Part shown: piece after piece, positions 40,523 through 46,317 of the stretch
Numbering within the stretch: position 1 is the stretch's first letter
Layout of the letters: every line of letters starts with the position of its first letter
Source: a virus
Virus record (IMG/VR): IMGVR_UViG_3300000117_000049
Location: 1-46,317 of that record
Direction: 5' to 3' (one strand)
Length of the DNA stretch: 46,317 bases
Program-made: the position numbers and the translations under genes
Notes under the pieces: generated by a model
Seen by the model: only the letters and a program-made list of their open reading frames with translations
Databases searched by the model: none
What the model was told of the DNA's origin: nothing

Positions 40523-40984
40523 CTAAACAGGCCATCCTGCACAATCAAACCGCCGACCATCAGTCAGAGTGCGAATATTCTTTTTATCAGTAGATTTGAT
40601 AATGTCATGACCTTGGAGAGAGATTGCTCCATCAGGTTCAATGACTTTCAGATGGTTATTCAGACCACCATACATACGAGACTGATATGCCTTCTTCTGC
40701 TGGTTCCAGTTTGACATGACAAACCGACCAGTAGGGACATCACTCAGACGAGAGTGTAGTTGATCAATAGGACCAAGCAAAGGCTCTTTCTCTGTCTCAG
40801 AAAACTTCTGTGTATCACCAGACTCTGTTACAAGTTCTTTGCCTTCGTCAACGATACACTTATCACCAAGTTCTTTGATGATCTTCTTTTTCCAGTAGTT
40901 GCGACCAGCTACACCTGCATAGGTCTTAACCTGCTCTTTGCCTTTGGCATCTTTCCACTTAATGTAGTAGGAAAACTTTTTCAT
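40523..40984 (-). CDS. Unknown early protein
   Basis: The protein has 153 aa from the ATG at 40984, chosen because AAAAAGGAT precedes it; an ATG 6 codons upstream lacks a site. KKFSYYIKWKDAKGKEQVKT and YAGVAGRNYWKKKIIKELGD form a basic N-terminal domain. Then VPTGRFVMSNWNQQKKAYQS and NNHLKVIEPDGAISLQGHDI follow. No family recognised. Early promoter at 41015-41043 and terminator at 40462 make it a single-gene unit. Confidence 0.75.
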   Translation of the reverse strand: MKKFSYYIKWKDAKGKEQVKTYAGVAGRNYWKKKIIKELGDKCIVDEGKELVTESGDTQKFSETEKEPLLGPIDQLHSRLSDVPTGRFVMSNWNQQKKAYQSRMYGGLNNHLKVIEPDGAISLQGHDIIKSTDKKNIRTLTDGRRFDCAGWPV

Positions 40985-41014
40985 AGTGATATCCTTTTTC
41001 ATTTCACATAAGAT

Positions 41015-41043
41015 AGAATATCATAATGATTTTGACTTGTCAA
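41015..41043 (-). promoter_or_regulatory. Early sigma70-type promoter
   Basis: On the minus strand TTGACA (41038-41043), 17 bases, TATTCT (41015-41020). The -35 contains the TGA stop of the last gene of the glycan cluster and is part of the inverted repeat TTGACTTGTCAA (41032-41043). Confidence 0.7.
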
Positions 41044-41654
41044 GCGTTTTTATGCACAACAATATCTACATTATCAGGTTTTGGGAATTTAATGTTATCA
41101 TGCTTATGGTGAATGACAAACTGAGTATCCTTAAATTCTTCAAAGATACCCTTGAAGATTGTTCTCCATGTATGAGACAATCTCTGTGTATTCATAGACC
41201 CTCTATCAGATGGTAGCAGGAAATCAGTTTTAGAACGAATATCAAAGTCCATAATAGAATCAAATCCATACATATGAATTTCTTCTGCACCTACCTTGTT
41301 AGCAGTCCAATGCGTAGCAAAGTGTCCACAATTAAAGTTGGTATATCCTTGACCACCTTTACCAGCATAGCCAGGAAGTTCTGTATAAAACTCTTTGATC
41401 TTAGATGAGTTTTGCATATAGAAACTAGGATTCTTTTCCATCCAAACTTTAGGTCTATAACCTAGAACCCATGTATAGGGATTAGGAAAGTCTCCATTAG
41501 TAAGAGCCTTCATCATCTTAAAATCAACCATACAAGAAACATAGACATTTGGAACTTCCATGGGTGGTAGATTACAAACAATCTTCAGTCCCTTGGCAGG
41601 TTTATACCATACACATGAATCACCATTACCAATAATATGTGCTACCTTAGCCAT
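41040..41654 (-). CDS. Rossmann-like glycan-cluster protein (DUF115/sialyltransferase-like, tentative)
   Basis: The protein has 204 aa. It begins KVAHIIGNGDSCVWYKPAKG, a nucleotide-binding-like loop (I-I-G-N-G-x-S), and later has NCGHFATHWTANKVGAEEIH and MYGFDSIMDF, matching the arrangement G-N-G-P-S, then helix, then Y-L-x-G-I-D of the CST-type sialyltransferase/DUF115 fold. This fold-level likeness is by eye and weak. It is the last gene of the cluster, 7 bases after a glycosyltransferase. Probable role in sugar transfer or sugar-nucleotide use. Confidence 0.7.
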   Translation of the reverse strand: MAKVAHIIGNGDSCVWYKPAKGLKIVCNLPPMEVPNVYVSCMVDFKMMKALTNGDFPNPYTWVLGYRPKVWMEKNPSFYMQNSSKIKEFYTELPGYAGKGGQGYTNFNCGHFATHWTANKVGAEEIHMYGFDSIMDFDIRSKTDFLLPSDRGSMNTQRLSHTWRTIFKGIFEEFKDTQFVIHHKHDNIKFPKPDNVDIVVHKNA

Positions 41655-41661
41655 ACTTCAA

Positions 41662-42354
41662 CTATCTCCAATAATCCTTAATCCAGTCTTGAGGTTCATA
41701 GGTCTTCCCAGAGTTTTTCCATCCAGTCGTAACAGTTTCTGTCATTGCCTGTGGAATACTAGGTCTACCATGAAAACAGATAATAGAAAGATCATCTGTA
41801 ATTCCCTCTGAATATACTTGATACTTATATGACTTCAATTTACCTTTGTATTTCTTTTGAATAAAGTCTCTTTGATACTTTGGAACGATATGATTTAAGT
41901 ATTCACCATCACCTCTGTATCTCTGCGACTCTCCACTAGAAGCAAATCTATTCCATAAGTGACTATTAAGTCTATAGTCCCATGACATAACACCAGATTG
42001 TAATCTACCTTTTAGTTCTGGTTGATGTTCATTTACTGATCCAAGGTCTTCAATACCCATAAACATACCATCATATTCTAGTAACCAATCAATATTACCT
42101 ACAATAAGAGTGTCAAGGTCAAGGTAGACAACTCTATTACCTAGTCTAAAGTCAGTATTGAACATTTGCATTTTGTTCCACCAACCTTCATACCCCGGAA
42201 TAAGTTTAACAGTCTTGATACCCTCTAGTTCCCGATCAGAGAAGCATACAAATTGGTGTGGAACAGTTGTATTCCGTTCTACCATAGACTTTAGATTATA
42301 AACATAATCATCAGAAAACTTATTGCCCCAAAAAACACATGCAACTGTAATCAT
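41662..42354 (-). CDS. GT-A glycosyltransferase (GT8-like)
   Basis: The protein has 230 aa. RVVYLDLDTLIVGNIDWLLE (74-93) contains the DxD metal site (D79, D81) after a strand, preceded by WWNKMQMFN. It is followed by LQSGVMSWDYRLNSHLW, and IICFHGRPSIPQA gives a histidine typical of GT8/GT32-type enzymes. It should move a sugar from a nucleotide donor; acceptor unknown. It overlaps the GT25-like gene by 4 bases, so the two are translationally coupled. Confidence 0.8.
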   Translation of the reverse strand: MITVACVFWGNKFSDDYVYNLKSMVERNTTVPHQFVCFSDRELEGIKTVKLIPGYEGWWNKMQMFNTDFRLGNRVVYLDLDTLIVGNIDWLLEYDGMFMGIEDLGSVNEHQPELKGRLQSGVMSWDYRLNSHLWNRFASSGESQRYRGDGEYLNHIVPKYQRDFIQKKYKGKLKSYKYQVYSEGITDDLSIICFHGRPSIPQAMTETVTTGWKNSGKTYEPQDWIKDYWR

Positions 42355-42998
42355 AAGATTTTATAATCCTCATTATATTGATGCTTGGCAAGACAACCTT
42401 TTTCTTCTTGAATAGTAGAGAATGTCTCTCTTACCTCAACAGGCCATGGATATAGTTCCATTAGGTTAGGAAAAAGTTCAATATTAAAAAACAGGTCAGT
42501 CGGCATTGACCAAGCTAAAGATGTATGTAAAGCATCTTTGGCACCTGAAGGTGACATTACATAGGCATGTGCGCCGGGGAAGTATGCTTTGGAAGTAAGT
42601 GGGTTCTCACCAAACTGAGCAGGATTTCGATAGTTACCATAAGAAGGTTTACCTAGAGAAATAATCTTGTCATAGAACAATGGCATTTTGATGCTATCAA
42701 CAAAGTAAGCATCATGTTCTAGAATCATCGTTTCTCTTTTATCTGCCAGACACTTTTCCCATAAACTTCTATGTGATAGGAATGCAGACATAGCATTTAC
42801 AGGTCTAGAATATGGACTATTCTCGAACCTACGAGTAGACAATCCTTTATCTTTGAAGATTTTTACTGGATCATCTTTAGGTGTAATAGCAGGCCACATC
42901 TCTACATTTACACCACGTCGTTTAGCAGACTTGATACATCGTTGGGCAGATTCTACAGACTTTGGTTCATCCATAATCGTAATAACATAAGATTGCAT
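42351..42998 (-). CDS. Glycosyltransferase family 25-like
   Basis: The protein has 215 aa from the ATG at 42998 (ACAGGAT before it) and not the TTG at 43034 that would overlap the upstream gene. MQSYVITIMDEPKSVESAQR is the GT25 N-terminal strand and helix, NAMSAFLSHRSLWEKCL (68-84) the conserved S-H-x-x-x-W helix, and MILEHDAYFV (91-100) the acidic E-x-D site. The late GAHAYVMSPSGAKDAL also fits. GT25 enzymes add sugars in LPS or glycoprotein synthesis. It is similar to the next gene upstream, likely a paralogue. Confidence 0.8.
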   Translation of the reverse strand: MQSYVITIMDEPKSVESAQRCIKSAKRRGVNVEMWPAITPKDDPVKIFKDKGLSTRRFENSPYSRPVNAMSAFLSHRSLWEKCLADKRETMILEHDAYFVDSIKMPLFYDKIISLGKPSYGNYRNPAQFGENPLTSKAYFPGAHAYVMSPSGAKDALHTSLAWSMPTDLFFNIELFPNLMELYPWPVEVRETFSTIQEEKGCLAKHQYNEDYKIL

Positions 42999-43002
42999 AA
43001 TA

Positions 43003-43692
43003 TTATCCTGTAGTAGTGGACTTCTTTTGTTCAACTCTAGTTATATATGGATAGTAAGACTTAAGGTTGAGAGGAAACAGTTGCTTACAGAGCAGAGCAT
43101 CATTAGGCCAGATACCAATACTAGACTGAAGTTCAGATGCTTTCTTTGCTGCTGCTGGTGTAATGATATAGGCACTATTACCTGCAAGACCATCAGGAAC
43201 ATTTTCATCAGGAGTGTTGACACCATCAATAGTGTTCAATCCTTTATCCCACCGAATAATGTTTTCATGGTAGACAGTGCCTCTACGAGTAGCACCACGG
43301 GGATCGTTAATCATTACAATATCACCATCCTCAATCGCATCCAAAAGTTTACCAAGTCTAAACTTACGAGTAAATACAGCATCATGCTCTAGGATCATAA
43401 TAGGTTCACCCATCTCTACACACTTATTCCAGAGATGCATATGAGACAAAGAACAAGCAATCTTCTTGCCGATATCCTTTGCCTTATATCCTGTGAGAGT
43501 TATACCTTCATAGGTACTTGACTCACCCTCTTTAGGATAAGAATAGGTGCTGTCTTTAATCTTATCAGGAGTAACAGCACGAACCATTTCAATATGAAGG
43601 TCATCATTCATCTGTCTAGCAGTCTTGAGAGTGTTCTCAGCAGACTGAACACTATACTTATCATTAAACAAGGTAATTACAAAGGCTTTCAT
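43003..43692 (-). CDS. Glycosyltransferase family 25-like (paralogue)
   Basis: The protein has 229 aa. MKAFVITLFNDKYSVQSAEN, then KIACSLSHMHLWNKCVEMGE (77-96), PIMILEHDAVFTRKF (E102, D104) and GNSAYIITPAAAKKASE repeat the GT25 pattern of the gene downstream, with LFPLNLKSYYPYI near the end. The two genes lie in tandem, 4 bases apart, and probably arose by duplication followed by divergence. It follows a methyltransferase by 1 base. Confidence 0.8.
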   Translation of the reverse strand: MKAFVITLFNDKYSVQSAENTLKTARQMNDDLHIEMVRAVTPDKIKDSTYSYPKEGESSTYEGITLTGYKAKDIGKKIACSLSHMHLWNKCVEMGEPIMILEHDAVFTRKFRLGKLLDAIEDGDIVMINDPRGATRRGTVYHENIIRWDKGLNTIDGVNTPDENVPDGLAGNSAYIITPAAAKKASELQSSIGIWPNDALLCKQLFPLNLKSYYPYITRVEQKKSTTTG

Positions 43693-43693
43693 T

Positions 43694-44269
43694 TTATTTC
43701 TTTTTCAACACTGTGTATCCAACATTAGTCGTGCCACGATCAATAACTTCCCAACGATTTTTCTTGGCAAAGTCTACTAGCGTGTTATGAAGTTGCTCAT
43801 CAACTTTATTAAAAAGTCTCATTGTGTCATGCGCAATAATATATTTGTTTACATTACTACCATGAATATCTAACTCCTGCTTCATAAACTTTGCATTATG
43901 AACAGAGTCAATAACTAGCATATCTACAGTAGCAATGGCAGGAAAAGTGCGAGAGTCAACTTCTTTCAGAACCAAGTGAATACCGTTATCCTTACAATAT
44001 TTTTTAGCAATAGGTGCCAAAAATTTATTGTACTTTTCGAAACTGATATCAACTAGCTGCACGAATTTTGGATTAGTCATCATAGCAGCAGAAGCAGTGC
44101 CGCCTTGGTGAACACCAAGTTCCATATAACTGTCACAGTCTTTCATATATTTTGTAATAGCATCATGAATTTGGCAATAGTCTTCACCATGACCTTCTTC
44201 TTGCTGACTACGAATTTCACTGTTAAACTCTTCTAGAGTTTTTACATGCCCAAGTTCAGAGTTAATCAT
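43694..44269 (-). CDS. SAM-dependent methyltransferase (class I, CmcI-like)
   Basis: The protein has 191 aa. SYMELGVHQGGTASAAM (48-64) is the E-L-G-x-x-x-G-G-(S/T) SAM-binding loop, followed by FVQLVDISFEKYNKF, and DMLVIDSVHNAKFMKQEL resembles the metal-type I-D-x-x-H segment of cephalosporin-hydroxylase/methyltransferase-24 proteins. Its ATG overlaps the upstream stop by 4 bases. In a glycosyltransferase cluster it may O-methylate sugars. Target unknown. Confidence 0.75.
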   Translation of the reverse strand: MINSELGHVKTLEEFNSEIRSQQEEGHGEDYCQIHDAITKYMKDCDSYMELGVHQGGTASAAMMTNPKFVQLVDISFEKYNKFLAPIAKKYCKDNGIHLVLKEVDSRTFPAIATVDMLVIDSVHNAKFMKQELDIHGSNVNKYIIAHDTMRLFNKVDEQLHNTLVDFAKKNRWEVIDRGTTNVGYTVLKKK

Positions 44270-44844
44270 ACTTTATTACCTTTCTTGCATACAAAGACTA
44301 AACCACCATGTTTAATGTCTCTAGTTATTTTATTAACAATTATCATACCAATATCATTTAAAATTTGTTCTATTTCTTCATTAGTAGCATCTAAAGGATC
44401 ATTAACATTTCCACCCGGAATGCTTTGACGTTGAGCATATTCGATATACATTCTACCAACAGAAGAAAGTTGATCACTCCAAGTTTTTAAAGTTGCTTCG
44501 GGGTCAATACTGTGATCTATAGAGTTAGAATACACAATATCATATTTTCCAACCCAATCTTCTTTTTGAAAATTAAAGTCATGTTCTACAGTCATAGGAT
44601 ATTCTGTAGCATTATCACTAATTTCAGTTCCCAGAACCTCTGCATGTGGGAAATACTTTTTAAAAAAACTCTGTTCAGCACCAGCTCTAGTACCATGACA
44701 TATAATCGTGGTAGCTAATGGACAGTCTTTTGCAATCTGCTGTATAGTGCTTTCTTTGGCGTAAACCCATCCTTTTTTCGATTTGTTAGTGCGTATTTGC
44801 CACTCAACATATTCATCATAATTTTTATACTCATGAATTTTCAT
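44266..44844 (-). CDS. SAM-dependent methyltransferase (type 11-like)
   Basis: The protein has 192 aa. ATTIICHGTRAGAEQSFFKK (44-63) with AEVLGTEISDNATEYPM gives strand 1, loop and acidic strand 2 of the SAM fold, and DIVYSNSIDHSIDPEATLKT (102-121) the strand 4 region of type-11 enzymes. The G-x-G loop is degenerate (HGTRAGAEQ). It overlaps the upstream glycosyltransferase by 14 bases. It may methylate a glycan precursor; target unknown. Confidence 0.75.
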   Translation of the reverse strand: MKIHEYKNYDEYVEWQIRTNKSKKGWVYAKESTIQQIAKDCPLATTIICHGTRAGAEQSFFKKYFPHAEVLGTEISDNATEYPMTVEHDFNFQKEDWVGKYDIVYSNSIDHSIDPEATLKTWSDQLSSVGRMYIEYAQRQSIPGGNVNDPLDATNEEIEQILNDIGMIIVNKITRDIKHGGLVFVCKKGNKV

Positions 44845-45646
44845 ATTTAAATCTCCATTTGCTTTGTGGAAGATTTACAATCTCATAGAGACTTTGTTCA
44901 TTCCACTTGTGACCAGTCATTTGTACATGTACAAATTTAGTATTTTTATTTCTCTCATCATTTATTTTATTAGTTATTGCTAATGGTCCCCTAACATAAT
45001 GTATCTGAGAATTCCATCCATTATCCATTTCTCTAAAATCTACGCCATAATTTGCGCACACCATTAAATGAAAATAATTTTGATCTACAGTATAAAATCT
45101 ACCTAATCCCTTATTTCTCATAAAATCAATATACTCTTGAAAAGGCATCCATTCTTTTGCTTTTTGTATTCCCTCTTTCGTGAAGACTACCATGCCAGCA
45201 TTATATACCTTTAAATTATTATCTCCGTCTCTTGGAAGATCAACACCCCAATTCTGTTTTACGACAGAAGCCCATCTTTCATCATTTTTTTTATTTATGT
45301 GGCCACCTACAGTTACTGTTGCTCTTTGTTTTCCTTGAAATGGTTCAGTACATGCGCCTATGTCACCAACATCTTCCTCAAATATATTTTCTTTTAAATT
45401 CTCTACAGGAAACACATCTAAGTCAACTGACAAAATTTTATCATACTTTAAAAACCTATCGTCCAATATTGGATTCAACCATTCAAAGTACATAGGAACA
45501 TCACATATTTTACTTGCAATGTTAGGGTTTATATCTAGTATATACTCAGCACCAATTCTTTCAGCATAAGATTTCATTAATTTACTACTAACTTTTGCTT
45601 CTTCTGAAAGATTACCAGACCAGACTTGATAAATTAGGTTTTTCAT
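44831..45646 (-). CDS. GT-A glycosyltransferase
   Basis: The protein has 271 aa. YDKILSVDLDVFPVENLKE (68-86) carries the DxD site (D75, D77). NAGMVVFTKEGIQKAKEW and YTVDQNYFHLMVCANYGVDF are the later donor/acceptor motifs of nucleotide-sugar glycosyltransferases, and FVHVQMTGHKW near the end is the typical terminal histidine segment. Codon use here and in the gene upstream looks even more AT-rich than in the tail genes. It follows the cut upstream gene by 1 base. Confidence 0.75.
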   Translation of the reverse strand: MKNLIYQVWSGNLSEEAKVSSKLMKSYAERIGAEYILDINPNIASKICDVPMYFEWLNPILDDRFLKYDKILSVDLDVFPVENLKENIFEEDVGDIGACTEPFQGKQRATVTVGGHINKKNDERWASVVKQNWGVDLPRDGDNNLKVYNAGMVVFTKEGIQKAKEWMPFQEYIDFMRNKGLGRFYTVDQNYFHLMVCANYGVDFREMDNGWNSQIHYVRGPLAITNKINDERNKNTKFVHVQMTGHKWNEQSLYEIVNLPQSKWRFKYENS

Positions 45647-45647
45647 T

Positions 45648-46317
45648 TTAAACTCTTATTTTCTCTATTAGTTTAACATCTACCACATCTTTCGGTTCAT
45701 TTCTTACCATTTTCATATTCTTTATTGCATCTAAAGAGACATATTTAAATCCATTATAATATAAATGGTAGAGTGGATTATTAACAATATCGTCAAGGGT
45801 CAATTTATAATGTGTTTCTAAATATTGGTTATGAGAGTCCGCTGGTGCATTATTATAATAGATAAAATCTAGGTCTTTGCAATCTCTTAAACCATATAGT
45901 GATAGCACAGTTGAACCAGTAATTACTGTATTGTTATCTGGTTTTATAGCGTTCATAAGTTTTCTATAGTTTGGAAATAGCACGTTTTTTCTATTATTAA
46001 TAAAATGTATGCTATTATCGTTAAATACTGTTTTTGCTATTCTAACAGTTTCCTCATGAGTATCATTGATATGGACAGAATGATTGCCAACATTAAATAA
46101 TGCTCTAACTTTACTTTTCATTTCTTTTACAGTTTCAAGATTTTTTGCATCTATTAATACAAACGTTACATTACCCTGCCCTCTGAAACATTGATTACCT
46201 TTTCTTCTTATACCTTCTTCACTCGCCCAACCATCAGAAAGATATATTTCTTTCATCAAACCAAGTTGCCCTTCAGTATTTAACACTTCAGAAGAATGGT
46301 AGACAACATTACAATAT
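45648..46317 (-). CDS. Nucleotidyltransferase-like protein, N-terminus outside window
   Basis: The frame is open to the right edge (reading YCNVVYHSSEVLNTEGQLGL at the edge), so a start inside the window, such as GTG at 46286, is probably not the true one. At least 222 codons are visible. NTVITGSTVLSLYGLRDCKD followed by LDFIYYN resembles the G-S-x-x-x-(L)-x-G-x-R-x-x-x-D-x-D site of nucleotidyltransferase folds; the D-x-D pair would bind metal. Position at the head of a glycan cluster fits sugar activation or transfer, but the fold call is tentative. Confidence 0.65.
   Translation of the reverse strand, partial: YCNVVYHSSEVLNTEGQLGLMKEIYLSDGWASEEGIRRKGNQCFRGQGNVTFVLIDAKNLETVKEMKSKVRALFNVGNHSVHINDTHEETVRIAKTVFNDNSIHFINNRKNVLFPNYRKLMNAIKPDNNTVITGSTVLSLYGLRDCKDLDFIYYNNAPADSHNQYLETHYKLTLDDIVNNPLYHLYYNGFKYVSLDAIKNMKMVRNEPKDVVDVKLIEKIRV

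Noticed and set aside
43041-43229. Minus-strand 62-aa frame inside the GT25-like gene
   Set aside because: It is out of frame with a well-recognised enzyme, has no ribosome site and reads as low-complexity sequence.

Overview
The window is a piece of the genome of a contractile-tailed (myovirus-type) phage of the T4 superfamily. The protein families present, the AT-rich composition, the short gp33-like protein and the DUF4815-type giant baseplate protein are most like marine T4-like phages of the cyanophage/pelagiphage type. The host cannot be fixed from this sequence; no photosynthesis gene or host marker is present. Both ends cut through genes. No gap without a gene reaches 300 bases, and I saw no tRNA, rRNA, CRISPR array, IS element or integrase.

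Layout. (1) Bases 1-29323, all on the minus strand, hold adhesion and baseplate genes. Read 5' to 3' from the right they are gp48-like tube cap, gp53-like wedge, gp27-like hub, gp5 OB-fold hub/spike base, two unknown hub-region proteins, a separate amidase, a separate gp5C-like spike, an unknown, gp25, gp6, an unknown baseplate-proximal protein, two proteins sharing a T-G-D-T-L-R motif, a gp8-like wedge, a 1737-aa DUF4815-type protein, several small structural proteins, an 815-aa fibre and a >1769-aa fibre with YadA-head-like repeats that runs off the left end. (2) Bases 29365-33315, plus strand, hold gp4-like head completion, a conserved unknown, a tail-tube-family protein, gp26 with a probable -1 frameshift into a gp51-like tail, and the gp29-like tape measure. 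A strong bidirectional terminator closes this run. (3) Bases 33361-41002, mostly minus strand, are an early/middle-type region: gp32 single-strand DNA-binding protein, gp33-like late co-activator, small proteins, a class I fructose-bisphosphate aldolase, a membrane-anchored NNPGN-domain protein, a DUF932 protein and several small unknowns. A GIY-YIG homing endonuclease is inserted on the plus strand. (4) Bases 41040-46317, minus strand, are a tightly packed glycan-type cluster of four GT-A/GT25-like glycosyltransferases, two SAM methyltransferases, a Rossmann-like protein and a cut nucleotidyltransferase-like gene.

Regulation is readable. Structural genes carry T4 late promoters (TATAAATA or one-base variants), six on the minus strand at conserved distances before genes and two on the plus strand. 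Several early-region genes carry sigma70-type promoters (TTGACA, 16-17 bases, TATNNT-like). The gp33-like gene fits use of the late promoters. The late -10 elements of the leftward and rightward structural transcripts face each other 17 bases apart near 29.35 kb, and two early promoters are built into the terminators of the preceding genes.

Most notable: the gp5 spike broken into separate OB-fold, amidase and needle genes; the T8 slippery site between gp26 and gp51; the face-to-face late promoters; the aldolase as an auxiliary metabolic gene; the repeat-built fibre; the glycan cluster; and the terminator/promoter fusions with a duplicated leader.
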